Positions 36,263 through 48,743 of a stretch of 64,000 nucleotides of DNA are shown one piece after another (within the stretch, counting starts at the first letter, position 1; each line of letters starts with the position of its first letter). The stretch covers positions 6,887,694 to 6,951,693 of the forward strand of contig CM033120.1 in NCBI GenBank assembly GCA_019321725.1. The letters are read 5' to 3'. The DNA comes from Paulownia fortunei. Lineage: Eukaryota; Streptophyta; Magnoliopsida; Lamiales; Paulowniaceae. Made by a program: the position numbers and the translations under genes. The notes below the pieces were generated by a model. It saw nothing but the letters and a program-made list of their open reading frames with translations. It was not told the origin of the DNA and searched no databases.

Positions 36263-39193
36263 TGTAACACCCCCATTTCCTACACAACCATATATATTGT
36301 ATAATATGACATGATAGAACCTGTGTGCATACATGGAATATTTTATTTTTTTGTAACATTTTAAGAAAAGCTAAATCACTTCTTACATACACAACCCTGT
36401 TTAAAATAGAAGGATCAGTATTTATATAAAAACACAACACCCACAACGACCACAATATTTACATACTTATTTACAGTAAAGTTTTAAAAGAGAAATATAG
36501 TACCAATCTTTAAAAACATAATACACCAGACTCAAAATATAACAAGCCAACAAAAATAGCCCAACAGGTCGTCATCCATGTACACACTCCCTCAAACACC
36601 TGCAGGAGCTCCAACAGCCGACCAGCCAGCCAAAGATGCTTCAAGTATCATTGTACTCACCTACAATGCATAAACTATATGAGCTAACGCTCAGCAAGTA
36701 AAGATTATGCATGTCAAGAATAATCCACAATATCAAGTCATGCAACTCAAAATGCTATGCTCACAATGCAATTTTATGCATCAAAATATTTCTCTCAAAA
36801 TCATTTCTTTCTTGGGCCCCTGACCAACGCTACTATCTCATGCACCGAAAAAGAGCTCTGTATACCGCCATAATCCAATGGCCAATAATCATATAAGCAT
36901 GCAAATCCATGCATACTCATACGCATGCAAATCCATGCACGCGAACCTGCAAATCCATGCATAATACCATGCAAATCCATGCATGCTTCGGTACACTAGT
37001 AGTGGTCAACAAAACATTTTACTTTCTCTGAATCATGCCGTGCAATGCAAGATTTATCACAATGCTAGTATATGATGCATGCACGTGCTAATGACAATGC
37101 CCATGTATGTATGCTCAATGGAGAGCCCTCTACTATGCACATATGATTTATGATATTACATATAATTCACACATCTACTATGTCTATGCATTGTAGTTGC
37201 AAATGAATCTTTACTTACCTTTCACTTGGTTGGTGGCTTAGTCTAAATTTGTTTAGTATTCCTCTCCAACCTTAGATGTAAAATAGCCTGTAATATTACC
37301 CAACATCAAGCACCATTCCCAATTTGGCAAGTTGAAAGCATAAAATCTCATACTAGACCTTAAACACCAAGCTATAAGCTAACAATCAAGCTTTCACAAA
37401 CTAGAACCCAATATAGCCCCTCAAATCCTCAATTTCTCATTTTAAATGCATGCAAACATCATGTAATTGAAGTATTATAACTCTAATAGCATGTACCTAA
37501 TTTTTAACACTCAATAGCAACATATCAAGGTTGAAACATGCTAAGTGATCAAATGTGGCAGATTCACATTTTCATATTTTCTTGCTGTCAAGTTTAGTTG
37601 CATGATAATTTTAACATCCCTAAGCATATCCAATCACTCCCAAATTTTTACCACACTTATATAACATGTATATAAATGTAACCATATCATAGAATTGCTA
37701 AAAATCACGGATATAGCTTCCCAAGTTCAGCTCTCTTCACGACATACTGAAACAGATTGTTTCCTACGTGACAGTTTTGCACACTTCATGACATTGATGG
37801 TTTTGGCACCCTTAAGTATATTCAATCACTCCAAAATTTTCACCACACTTAGATATCATATATAAGGAGACAACCAGGTCATATTATTACCAAAATTAAT
37901 GGATTTAGCTCCCTTAATTCAGTTTCCTTCACAGCACACCAAAACAGATTTTGCTATTTTGGCAGTTTGAGTGTCTCTCCAATATCATTCTCTCTTTATT
38001 CAATTTCAAAAACTGAATAATAAATTCATTCCAATACTACTTAACTCATATATGGTCATGTAAATGAATAATAATTAGGAGTTTTATATCAACATACCAT
38101 ACACTTTTGAGCCTAAAACACTCAGAAGACAGTAAGATGGCAGTTTCTGCCACAAGTATTTCCTATTAAGTGTTTGTGATCAAAACCCCTTTCTTTGAGC
38201 ACCAAAGTCTAACTAAAAAAACATCCTAACACTTTTATAAGAGATATAGATATTAGAAAGCTAATATAAAACCATAAAACCATTCATTATAATAATCTGA
38301 AAAACCAAAGGCAAAACAATAACCGTAGATAAGTGTTACCTATGCAGATTTTGAGGCTAACTTGATGGTAATCACTTTCTTCTTTGCTTTTCTTGCTTTT
38401 ATTTCAACTTGGAATCAATTTGATCACTTGAGAGACCTAAAGGTGTGTGTTTGGAAGATGAAAATGGCTGAAATGAGGGTCTGGTCGTTGCTTAGGGTGA
38501 AGGGTTTGAGGTGTTAGCTTGATAATGTTAGCTTAAGCTTAATAAGAAAGCATGAGGTGGCAAGTAAATGGCAAATCTGATTTTCTCTCTTATTCTTGCA
38601 GCCCTAATAAGTTCTTGTGTGTCTCATCTATTTTTATTTGGTTGCAACTATCTTAATCACCATTCATTCCCATAGGTAATTCCTACGTCCGTTCATTCGA
38701 TCTCCAAACCGATTCGCATCCGATTCTTAAAGAATAATCTAGTTTGCATTTCTAAGATCATATGCACATATTGACATATTGCATTAATATGACACTTAAA
38801 TCACATTATATATCATATTCAAGAATATCCCAAGTATGCTAATTTACAAATATATTACTTTAATAAAACTTGATCAAATCAAATTAAACCGTATAAGCTT
38901 ACTAGTAACACTTTTAACACTTCCAAAATTATAACCTATATATCCCATCTATATCTAATATTGATCCACCTCATTTTCTTCTTATTTCAATATAAAATCA
39001 ACTACTTAGATTAGGAAATTCAATAACTAATACCTGCAAGAGCTTCAGAATTAAGTTTAATATTCAAGAATGTCGTATAAAATTGACATAAATTATGCAA
39101 TGTCAATAGAAATGCAAATAGCATATAAAATTAACATGTAATGCATGAATTATATTTGGCCATGTGAGTAGTAAGAGGCTCGGGTATATCACA
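36263..39193 (-). repeat. Gypsy-D 3' LTR
   Basis: Starts TGTAACACCCCC and ends GGTATATCACA. From 36263 to about 37975 it is nearly identical to 43916-45640, with only single-base indels noticed. From about 37980 to 39193 it differs from the partner by many 1-12 bp indels, which make it 49 bp longer. Confidence 0.93.
36898..36990. repeat. CATGCAAATCCATGCA repeat cluster in LTR
   Basis: Four copies of a CATGCAAATCCATGCA-like unit with variable spacers. The same cluster is in the other LTR at 44551-44642. The unit is partly palindromic (TGCATG/CATGCA) and contains an ATGCAAAT octamer-like core. Confidence 0.8.
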
Positions 39194-39209
39194 TCCTCCC
39201 CTCCTTATA
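39194..39209 (-). other. Gypsy-D polypurine tract
   Basis: The minus strand reads TATAAGGAGGGGAGGA directly before the LTR start TGTGATATACCC/TGATATACCC. Confidence 0.85.
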
Positions 39210-39230
39210 AAAATTTTCGTCCCCGAAATT

Positions 39231-40580
39231 TCACTTACCAAAAAGTTCAGGATACTTAGTTCTCATTTCATCCTCTCTTTCCCAAGTGGCCTCTTCTACT
39301 AATTGGTTTCTCCATAACACTTTAACCAATGGAATCTGTTTATTTCTTAGCTGCTCACTTCTCGTAAATAAAATCTGTACAGGCTTTTCTTCGTAGCTCA
39401 AATCTGTCTGTTAATTCCACTTGTTCTTCTTCTTCTAGTTCATTCTTCAGAATGTGAGAAGGATTAGCAATATATTTCCTCAGCATAGACACATGAAATA
39501 CATGTGTATTTGGGACATAGATGTTGGCAGATCTAGTCTGTAAGAAACATCACCAATTCTTTCAATCACCGAGAATGGGCCAATGTATCTGGGGACTCAA
39601 TTTTCCTTTCTTCCCAAACCGCATGATGCCCTTCATGGTGCTACTTTCAAAAATACCTGATCTCCTATCGCAAACTCCAACGCCCTTCTTCGTCGATCTG
39701 CATAACTTTTCTGTCGATTTTGGGCAGTTTGTATTCTTTGTCGAATCTGTAACACGGCTTCTGTCATCTCTCGAATCATATCTGGGCCCAAAAGTTTCTT
39801 CTCACCAACTTCATCCCAATGTATCGGAGACCTACATTTTCTGCCATACAATGCTTCATAGGGAGCCATTCCAATGCTAGTCTGATAGCTGTTGTTGTAC
39901 GAAAATTCCACCAAAGGTAGGAATTTACTCCACTGACCTTGGAAGTCTAATACACAGGCTCTGAGCATATCCTCCAACGTCTGTATTGTTCGTTCAGATT
40001 GCCCATCCGTTTGAGGATGATATGCTGTACTGAATGATAATTGTGTTCCCAAAGCTTTTGTGTAAACTCCTCCAAAAAGTAGACAAAAATCTTGAATCTC
40101 TATCAGAAACAATAGACAATGGCACACCATGAAGTCTGACAATCTCCTGAATGTATAATTGGGCATAGCGATCCATGGAATAGGTAGAACATATGGGAAG
40201 GAAATGAGCAGACTTGGTCAATCTATCGACGATAACCCAAATAGCATCATGACTCTTAGTAGTCTTTGGCAAACCAGTTACGAAATCCATGGTGATCCTT
40301 TCCCATTTCCATTCTGGAATAAGTAGAGGTTGTGTTAAAGTCCCTGCGGGTCTTTGATGTTCGGCCTTTATTTGCTGACATGTTAAACATTGCTCCACAT
40401 GCTGGGCGATGTTCTTTTTCATACCGGCCACCACAATAATGCGATTTCAAGTCTCTATACATCTTAGTAGCCCCTGGATGTACTGAATAAGGGGTTGAAT
40501 GTGCCTCTTTTAAAATGTCTTCCCGAATGTTATCAATATTTGGCACACAAAAACCGCCCTCTAAATTGTAAAATATCATC
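39231..40580 (-). pseudogene. Gypsy-D integrase with chromodomain-like tail
   Basis: The minus strand has the zinc-binding region (HSTPYSVHPGATKMYRDLKS, then HVEQCLTCQQIKAEHQRPAG). The DDE core follows: RITMDFVTGLP, DAIWVIVDRLTKSAHFLP, VPLSIVSDRDSRF, and AYHPQTDGQSERTIQTLED with the Glu. After it come WSKFLPLVEFSYNNSYQTSI, EALYGRKCRSPIHWDEVGE and GDQVFLKVAP at 39633. The tail continues in other frames: KLSPRYIGPFSVIERIGDVS, then LVKVLWRNQLVEEATWERED and a stop at 39231. The catalytic triad appears present, but frames change near 40430, 40000 and 39630. The EEATWE tail is the reduced chromodomain typical of Tekay/Del elements. Confidence 0.9.
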
Positions 40581-41230
40581 CTGAGTCATCTTGAATTCAG
40601 TAGACTTCCCTGCAGCAACATATTTTCTCATATTGATGAGATATTCATCATCTCGTTGTCCCTGTTTGATCCTATCAATTAGCGTAGGCTGAAGCGTCAG
40701 GGCTGCCAACTTTGCCTCTATTACTCCTGTCTGTAAAATCTCTATATTCATTTTCTGCAAATCATTCAGTTCTGATTTTCTGAATTAAAGCCATCGCCAT
40801 TGTACTTTGTGTGGATTTTCGGCTCAATGCATCAGCTACAACATTGGCTTTACCTGGGTGGTAATTGATCACACAATCATAATCTTTTACCAGTTCTAGC
40901 CATCTTCGCTGCCGCATATTCAACTCTTTCTGTGTGAAGAAGTATTTGAGGCTCTTGTGATCAGTATAGATCTCGCACCGTTCGCCATATAAATAGTGCC
41001 TCCATATTTTAAGCGCAAATACTACAGCAGCAAGTTCCAAGTCGTGCGTGGGGGTAATTCTTTTCATACTCTTTAAGTTGCCTGGATGCATACGCAATTA
41101 CTTTGCCATTCTCTGCATCAGTACACATCCTAATCCATTCTTCGATGCGTCACTGTAAATTACGAATCCTCCCGTACCTGATGGAATTGAGAGAATAGGT
41201 GCTGAAGTCAGCCTTTTTTTCAGCTCCTCC
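40533..41230 (-). pseudogene. Gypsy-D RNase H
   Basis: The frame 40762-41097 reads [20 protein letters not shown], then [20 protein letters not shown] and [20 protein letters not shown], ending DALSRKS. The Glu of DLELAAV and the Asp of YTDHKSL are visible. The N-terminal strand with the first Asp lies upstream of 41097 in a broken frame. The linker to integrase is at 40533-40760 (LAALTLQPTLIDRIKQGQRD). The order RT-RNase H-integrase defines the gypsy type. Confidence 0.88.
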
Positions 41231-41259
41231 TGAAACTTCGCTCACACATATCTGTCCAT

Positions 41260-42290
41260 CTAAACATCACCCCTTTTCTGGTTAATTGTGTCAATCAATG
41301 GCAATTGCAAATCTTGGAGAACCCCTCCACAAATCTTCGGTAATATCCAGCTAAACCCAGATCTACTGATATCCCGCTCCTGATATAACATGTCCAAGAA
41401 TACCACACGATCCAACCAGAACTCGCATTTCTTGAATTTGGCATACAAAACTGCTTCACTTTCAGGACCTCTAGTACTTGTGTTAAATGTGCGGCATGTT
41501 CTTCTTTAGTTCTGGGAGTAAACTAGAATGTCATCTATGAACACAATAACAAATTTATCCAGAAATTCTTTAAACACTCTGTTCATCAGATCCATGAATG
41601 CTGCTGGAGCGTTAGTCAATCCAAATGGCATCACCAAAAATTCATAGTGCCCATATCTGTACTAAATAGCCGTCTTGGGGATATCCTCTTCCTTTATTTT
41701 CAATTGATGGTACCCCGAGCGTAAGTAAGTCAATCTTTTGAAAAATATTGCGGCACCCTGAAGCTGGTCAAATAAATCATCGATTCTGGGTAACGGATAC
41801 TTATTCTTAATTGTGACCCTGTTCAACTCTCGATAATCGATGCACAGTCTCATGGTGCCATCCTTCTTACGTACAAATAGAACTGGTGCTCCCCAAGTGA
41901 AGGTGAAAAGCTCGGTCTGATGAATCCCTTGTCCAACAAGTCTTGTAATTGTACTTTCAATTCTTTCAACTCCAATGGAGCCATTCTGTAGGAGTTTTTT
42001 GAGATTGAAACATGTTCCTGGTTGTTATGTCAATAACAAACTTTATTTCACGATCTGGTGGCAGTCCCGGGAGATCATCTGGGAATACTTCAGTATATTC
42101 CCGTACCACTGTGTATTTCACTCAGAGTTGGTGGGTGTTGTTCCTCAATGTTCATGACACTCACCAGTACCCTTCGCAACCATCATTGAGTAATCGTTGT
42201 GCCTTCATTGCTGAAATCATAGGAAATCTGAAATTCTTTCACAATGCTGGCAAATGTGAAAGACTCTTTCCCAGAAAGTTGAAAATGTAA
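41260..42290 (-). pseudogene. Gypsy-D reverse transcriptase
   Basis: The frame 41662-41853 has [20 protein letters not shown] and [15 protein letters not shown], then [21 protein letters not shown] stop and shift follow. The catalytic motif reads VIVFIDDIL on the minus strand at about 41524-41548, with both aspartates present. The thumb and connection follow at 41260-41448 (MYAKFKKCEFWLDRVVFLD), with frameshifts before LAGYYRRF-type sequence near 41340. The region 41860-42290 covers the protease-RT linker. RT copies the RNA to cDNA in the particle. Core residues are kept, but at least three frame breaks are present. Confidence 0.88.
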
Positions 42291-42307
42291 TGTCACCGTC
42301 TTTTTCC

Positions 42308-42664
42308 TTACAGTTGATAGTAGCCCCATACTTTGACAACCAATCCATGCCCAAAATAAACATCATAATCATTCATATCCAGTACAATCAAATCAGCATG
42401 TAATTCTCTACCTTCAACAAGTATAGCACAAGCTCTTAAAATTCGATTGGTCTGTCTAGCATCTCCAGAGGGAACTGTTACACTATAACTGATTTCTGCT
42501 ACATCTGGTATTCTACCCAGCCTCTTCACGTACTCAGTGGATGCAAAATGAATGCGTGGCTCCAGAATCAAATAATACAAGTGTTGGAACGCTAGAAATA
42601 TAAATGTGTACCTGTTACCACCGATGGATTTGCTTCTGCATCCGCCCTGGTCATTGGTGAACAC
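42308..42664 (-). pseudogene. Gypsy-D protease
   Basis: The frame reads FASTEYVKRLGRIPDVAEIS, then SGDARQTNRILRACAILVEG, HADLIVLDMNDYDVYFG and a frameshifted end. Just upstream the active-site DSGA motif is displaced by a frameshift (it reads LEPRIH in this frame), so the catalytic aspartate is not in the open frame. The downstream turn, normally an MDWL-type motif, is also altered. Compare the intact DSGA in Gypsy-C. Confidence 0.82.
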
Positions 42665-43745
42665 CTTGGCTGGTACGTTCTTTTGTGGTCTGGATGGTCT
42701 GATTCTGTTTACCTGGGCAAATTTTTAGCAATAGTGTCCCGGTATTCCACATCGAAAACACGTCCTGGTTTCTTATGCTATGCAGCCTCCTCAGTATGTC
42801 GATTACCACATTTCGACACACACTACAGCTTCTGGCATTGGTGCTTTTCCTTGTTTCGACCCGTGGCCTCTTATTTTGACCTTCTTGTTGTTGGCCTTGT
42901 TCTCCTTGAAATTTAAATCCCGGCTTCTGCATTTGGAATGGCCTCTTTTGCCCCACATTCCATCTTTGTCCCTGCTGTCTGAATTGCTGTCGAGCCTCAT
43001 GTGCACGAACGATTCTCAATTCAGCCTGTTCTGCCACCAACGCCCTCTCAGCCACCTGTGAAAATGTCACCCCTTGAGTACCCGCCATATTCACATCCCG
43101 GTATAACTCTGGCCTCAAACCCTCCAGAAATCTCTCTACTTTCAGTACTTCAGTGCTGACCATGTGCGTAGCAAACCTGGACAGTTGTTCAAATTTATGA
43201 ATATATTCCCCAACAGTCATCGCTCCTTGTCGCAGTTGTATAAACTCGTTCATCTTCATCATGCGAACTGGAGCTGTGAAATATTTATTTCGGAATAACT
43301 CCTTGAATCTATCCCAGCTCATGGTAGTAATGTCCTCTATACTGCTAATCATGTCCCACCAATGCCCTGCACTACCGCGAAGCATGAAAGTGGCACACAT
43401 TACCCTCTCCTCTACTGGAACCCTGCTATACTGGAACATGTTCTCCAGGGTCCTCAACCAGTCCTCTGCAGCGGTAGGATCAATAGCATCCTCAAATGTT
43501 GGGGGATCCAGTCTCCGAAATCGTTCTCCCACCATATATACATAGTCTGCCCGCTGTTGGTTTACCTCCACCCGTGGTTGCTCACCATTATCCCTCTGCC
43601 GAATCAATTGTTGAATCTGTTCGGACTGTCGTTCAATCAATTCTGTTAACCGATTAATCATGGTATCTCGATCATTAACCGGGATAGGTGTCTCATTCCT
43701 CTGTGCTCTGGCACCACCACTGCTCTCACCACGAGTTCTCACCAT
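42651..43745 (-). pseudogene. Gypsy-D Gag (near-intact N-terminal two thirds)
   Basis: The longest open frame in the window. The likely start is the ATG at 43745 (MVRTRGESSGGARAQRNETP), not the upstream in-frame ATG at 43862, because the leader residues are encoded by the PBS-proximal region and Gypsy-C starts at the same place. The capsid core has FRRLDPPTFEDAIDPTAAED, WLRTLENMFQYSRVPVEERV, GSAGHWWDMI, WDRFKELFRNKYF and MNEFIQLRQGAMTVGEYIHK. After KRPRVETRKS the frame shifts and the CCHC knuckle is scrambled (CSVCRNVV), so nucleic-acid binding is likely lost. Gag builds the particle; its sequence matches Tekay/Del-type Gag. Confidence 0.9.
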
Positions 43746-43894
43746 TTTGCAGCACTGTTTATACAAGTTTGACAACATATGGCCAATATAATTTATGAAA
43801 TATGAAATGCAATATATGATAATATAAAACTTACTGGCATGGCTGCGCTCTGCAAGTTTCAAAGGTTATGTACATGGACAGTCTACAGAATCAA

Positions 43895-43912
43895 GACCTG
43901 GGCTCTGATACC
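43895..43912 (-). other. Gypsy-D primer-binding site (tRNA-iMet)
   Basis: The minus strand reads TGGTATCAGAGCCCAGGT, an 18-base perfect-looking complement of initiator tRNA-Met, 3 bases from the LTR at 43916. Confidence 0.9.
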
Positions 43913-43915
43913 ACT

Positions 43916-46797
43916 CTGTAACACCCCCATTTCCTACACAACCATATATATTGTATAATATGACATGATAGAACCTGTGTGCATACATGGAATATTTTAT
44001 TTTTTTGTAACATTTTAAGAAAAGCTAAATCACTTCTTACATACACAACCCTGTTTAAAATAGAAGGATCAGTATTTATATAAAAACACAACACCCACAA
44101 CGACCACAATATTTACATACTTATTTACAGTAAAGTTTTAAAAGAGAAATATAGTACCAATCTTTAAAAACATAATACACCAGACTCAAAATATAACAAG
44201 CCAACAAAATAGCCCAACAGGTCGTCATCCATGTACACACTCCCTCAAACACCTGCAGGAGCTCCAACAGCCGACCAGCCAGCCAAAGATGCTTCAAGTA
44301 TCATTGTACTCACCTACAATGCATAAACTATATGAGCTAACGCTCAGCAAGTAAAGATTATGCATGTCAAGAATAATCCACAATATCAAGTCATGCAACT
44401 CAAAATGCTATGCTCACAATGCAATTTTATGCATCAAAATATTTCTCTCAAAATCATTTCTTTCTTGGGCCCCTGACCAACGCTACTATCTCATGCACCG
44501 AAAAAGAGCTCTGTATACCGCCATAATCCAATGGCCAATAATCATATAAGCATGCAAATCCATGCATACTCATACGCATGCAAATCCATGCACGCGAACC
44601 TGCAAATCCATGCATAATACCATGCAAATCCATGCATGCTTCGGTACACTAGTAGTGGTCAACAAAACATTTTACTTTCTCTGAATCATGCCGTGCAATG
44701 CAAGATTTATCACAATGCTAGTATATGATGCATGCACGTGCTAATGACAATGCCCATGTATGTATGCTCAATGGAGAGCCCTCTACTATGCACATATGAT
44801 TTATGATATTACATATAATTCACACATCTACTATGTCTATGCATTGTAGTTGCAAATGAATCTTTACTTACCTTTCACTTGGTTGGTGGCTTAGTCTAAA
44901 TTTGTTTAGTATTCCTCTCCAACCTTAGATGTAAAATAGCCTGTAATATTACCCAACATCAAGCACCATTCCCAATTTGGCAAGTTGAAAGCATAAAATC
45001 TCATACTAGACCTTAAACACCAAGCTATAAGCTAACAATCAAGCTTTCACAAACTAGAACCCAATATAGCCCCTCAAATCCTCAATTTCTCATTTTAAAT
45101 GCATGCAAACATCATGTAATTGAAGTATTATAACTCTAATAGCATGTACCTAATTTTTAACACTCAATAGCAACATATCAAGGTTGAAACATGCTAAGTG
45201 ATCAAATGTGGCAGATTCACATTTTCATATTTTCTTGCTGTCAAGTTTAGTTGCATGATAATTTTAACATCCCTAAGCATATCCAATCACTCCCAAATTT
45301 TTACCACACTTATATAACATGTATATAAATGTAACCATATCATAGAATTGCTAAAAATCACGGATATAGCTTCCCAAGTTCAGCTCTCTTCACGACATAC
45401 TGAAACAGATTGTTTCCTACCGTGACAGTTTTGCACACTTCATGACATTGATGGTTTTGGCACCCTTAAGTATATTCAATCACTCCAAAATTTTCACCAC
45501 ACTTAGATATCATATATAAGGAGACAACCAGGTCATATTATTACCAAAATTAATGGATTTAGCTCCCTTAATTCAGTTTCCTTCACAGCACACCAAAACA
45601 GATTTTGCTATTTTGGCAGTTTGAGTGTCTCTCCAATATCATTCTCTATTTCAATTTCAAACTGATAAAATTCATTCCAATACTCTTAACTCATATATGG
45701 TCATGTAAATGATAATAATTATAGGTTTTATTCAACATACCATACACTTTTGAAGCCTAAAACACAAGAAGACAGTAAGATGGCAGTTTCTGCCACAAGT
45801 ATTTCCTATTAAGTGTTTGTGATCAAAACCCTTTCTTTGAGCACCAAAGTCTAACTAAAAACATCCTAACACTTTTATAAGAGATATTGAAAGCTTAATA
45901 AACCATAAAACCATTCATAATAATCTGAAAAACCAAAGGCAAAACCGTAGATAAGTGTTACCTATGCAGATTTTGAGGCTAACTTGATGGTAATCACTTC
46001 TTCTTTGCTTTTCTTGCTTTTATTTCAACTTGGAATCAATTTGGATCACTTGGAGACCTAAAGGTGTGTGTTTGGAAGATGAAAATGGCTGAAATGAGGG
46101 TCTGGTCGTTGCTTAAGGGTGAAGGGTTTGAGGTGTTAGCTTGAGATGTTAGCTTAAGCTTAATAAGAAAGCATGAGGTGGCAAGTAAATGGCAAATCTG
46201 ATTTTCTCTCTTATCTTGCAGCCCTAATCTTGTGTGTCTCATCTATTTTTATTTGGTTGCAACCTATCTTAATCACCATTCATTCCCATAGGTAATTCCT
46301 ACGTCCGTTCATTCGATCTCCAAACCGATTCGCATCCGATTCTTAAAGAATTATCTAGTTTGCATTTCTAAGATCATATGCACATATGGGCATTGTAATA
46401 TGACACTTAAATCACATTATATCATGTCCAATATCCCAAGTATGCTAATTTACAAATATATACTTTTGAAATAACTTGATCAAATCAAATTAAACCGTAT
46501 AAGCTTACTAGTAACACTTTTAACACTTCCAAAATTATAACCTATATATCCCATCTATATCTAATATTGATCCACCTCATTTTCTTCTTATTTCAATATA
46601 AAATCAACTACTTAGATTAGGAAATTCAATAACTAATACCGTGCAAGAGCTTCAGAATTAAGTTTAATATTCAAGAATGTCGTATAAAATGACATAAATT
46701 ATGCAATGTCAATAGAAATGCAAATAGCATATAAAATTAACATGTAATGCATGAATTATATTTGGCCATGTGAGTAGTAAGAGGCTCGGGTATCACA
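43916..46797 (-). repeat. Gypsy-D 5' LTR
   Basis: Begins TGTAACACCCCC and ends GGGTATCACA, 2882 bp, next to the PBS. On the minus strand it supplies the promoter. Its U3 side is at high coordinates, where it diverges from the 3' LTR; the R/U5 side is almost identical. Confidence 0.93.
44551..44642. repeat. CATGCAAATCCATGCA repeat cluster in LTR
   Basis: Same cluster as 36898-36990, in the 5' LTR. The two copies look identical, so there has been no unit gain or loss since insertion. Confidence 0.8.
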
Positions 46798-46802
46798 GCT
46801 AT
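46798..46802. other. Gypsy-D target-site duplication, right copy
   Basis: GCTAT, an exact match to 36258-36262. Copia-B integrase resumes here. Confidence 0.92.
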
Positions 46803-48730
46803 GCTCTAGAAACAACGACATATTTATTAAATAGAGTACCATCAAAGTCGGTGCTCAAAATACTATATGAGATGTGGTGTGGGAAACTACCCTCTTACAA
46901 ATACCTTAAGGTATGGGGGTGTGCTGCTTACGTAAATTAGCAAGTGGGAGATAAATTGGATATGAGATCCAGTTTATGTAGATTCGTGGGATATCCAAAA
47001 GAATCCATTGGATACTATTTCTATGACCCCTCAGAACAAAAGGTGTTTGTTTCGAGGAATGCCACCTTGTTGGAAGAGGAGTTTCTATTAGATAGAAATG
47101 GTGAGATTATAGAACTTGAAGAAATTCAAGAACCATAGAGCCTCCCTGCAGATGCAGTTGGGCCAACTAACTAAGGTTGGGCCTTCGAACACACATTCTC
47201 CTAGGATATCCTATAGGATCTTAAAGCTACCTGAGAGGTATGGTTTTTTGTTAGAGAACAAGGAGGAGAATCTCCCTTTGGATGATGATCTAAGGAATTA
47301 TGCAGATGTGATGTCGGACATCGACTTGGAAATATGGCAAGAAACCATGCAATTTGAGATGGACTCCATGTACTCCAATAGGGTATGGATCTTAGTAGAC
47401 CTACCACAAGGAATAGTTTCTATTAGCTACAAATAGGTCTACAAGCAGAAGCTTGGAGTAAATGGAGAGGTAACGACCTACAAAACATGACTGGTTGCAA
47501 AAGGTTATACTTAGAAGCAAGGAATTGATTATGAGAAAACCTTTTCGCCAGTAGCGATGCTTAAATCCATTCGGATACTGCTAGCTATATCAACATATTA
47601 TGACTACGAGATATGGCAGATAGATGTGAAATCTATATAAGGCAGGCAGAAGGCTTCATATCCAAAAGGAGTGAGCAAAAGGTTTGCAAACTCTTGGGAT
47701 CCATTTATGGACTCAAGCAGGCTTCTTGATACTAGAACATTCGATTTGATGAGGTAATCAAATAGTTTGATTTCCATAAAAACCCAAATGAACCTTACGT
47801 CTATAAGAAGGTTAGTGAGAGTGCGGTGACATTTATTGTGTTATATGTTAATGACATTCTACTCATTGGGAATGATGTAGGGATGATGCAGTCAACTAAT
47901 ACTTGGTTGTCTAATCAGTTGTTCATGAAGGATTTGGGATAAACATCATTTATGCTTGGAATAAACATCTATAGAGATAGGTCTAAAAGGATAATCAGAC
48001 TATCCCAATTCACGTACATAGACAAAATGCTAAAGAGGTTTAAAATGGAGGAATCCAAGTGAGGATTCTTGCCAATGAGTCATGGTATTTCTCTCTCTAT
48101 GACAATGTCTCCTAGAACTCCTGAGGAGATAAAATGATAATGCATATACCTTATGCTTCCACTATAGTGAGGAACACTGGAAGACCGTAAAAATGATCCT
48201 GAAGTACTGGAGAAGGACTAAGGATATCTTTCTAGTATATGGCTCTAGAGAACTGAAACTAGAAGGCTATATAGATTCTAGTTTTCAGTGTGATATAAAT
48301 GACTCAAAGTCAATGTTCAGATACGTACTTACCTTAAACGATGGTGCGGTCAGCTAGAAGAGTTCCAAGTAGGAAACGATCATGGATTCTACCATTATAG
48401 CTAAATATATTGCTGCATGTGTGCGGTAAAAGAAGTTGTTTAGATAAATAACTTCATCCAAGAGTTGGGTATGGTTCCATCCATTGTTGATCCTGTATTG
48501 ATTTACTATGATAACGATGGAGCTATTGCACAAGCAAAAGAGCCAAGATCTCATTAAAGATCCAAGCACATTATGAGAAGATACCATTTGATCAGATAGA
48601 TCATTAGTAGAGGAGGCGATCTTGTAATGGATAAATATAGCAGACCCACTGACCAAACCTCTAGCGTAGAAGGTATTCGACGGACATCTTGAGAAGAAGG
48701 GCATAAAGTACATGGGCAATTGGTACTAGG
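46803..48730 (+). pseudogene. Copia-B integrase end, RT and RNase H
   Basis: Directly after Gypsy-D the frame continues the SFWGY block. The open stretch 46944-47138 has MGDKLDMRSSLCRFVGYPKE, then GYYFYDPSEQKVFVSRNATL and EEEFLLDRNGE. RT begins at about 47320 (EIWQETMQFEMDSMYSNRVW), then VDLPQGI, LVAKGYT and a site reading LYVNDILLIGND at about 47843-47878. The copia YVDD motif is therefore YVND, a loss of one catalytic aspartate. RNase H remains read YYDNDGAIAQAKEPRSH and KHIMRRYHLIR, ending near DPLTKP-like sequence at 48648. Stops occur throughout, including several in RT. Confidence 0.82.
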
Positions 48731-48743
48731 GCAAGAGGGAGAT
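48731..48743 (+). other. Copia-B polypurine tract
   Basis: GCAAGAGGGAGAT lies immediately before the LTR start TGTCATAG. Confidence 0.75.

Larger units (their letters stand above)
36263..46797 (-). mobile_element. Gypsy-D: Ty3/gypsy chromovirus, Tekay/Del-like
   Basis: A complete minus-strand element of 10,535 bp inserted in Copia-B integrase. It has two LTRs of 2931 and 2882 bp, an exact GCTAT duplication, a tRNA-iMet PBS by the right LTR and a purine tract by the left one. Gag, protease, RT, RNase H and integrase are in gypsy order, with a chromodomain-like C-terminus. Much of the two LTRs is almost identical, so this is the youngest insertion seen. Frameshifts in Gag, protease, RT and integrase mean it is not autonomous as sequenced. 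Confidence 0.95.

Noticed and set aside
36216..36455. Frame repeated at 43891-44109
   Set aside because: It recurs only because it lies in the two copies of the Gypsy-D LTR; no protein features.
36898..36990. Regularly spaced repeats resembling a CRISPR array
   Set aside because: Units are 16 bp with uneven, very short spacers, lie inside a plant LTR, and recur identically in the partner LTR. No cas genes and no prokaryotic context.
39521..39880. 119-residue plus-strand frame
   Set aside because: It is the antisense of Gypsy-D integrase, whose motifs are clear on the minus strand.
42683..43061. Plus-strand frames over Gypsy-D Gag
   Set aside because: Antisense shadows of the Gag frame; no independent evidence.
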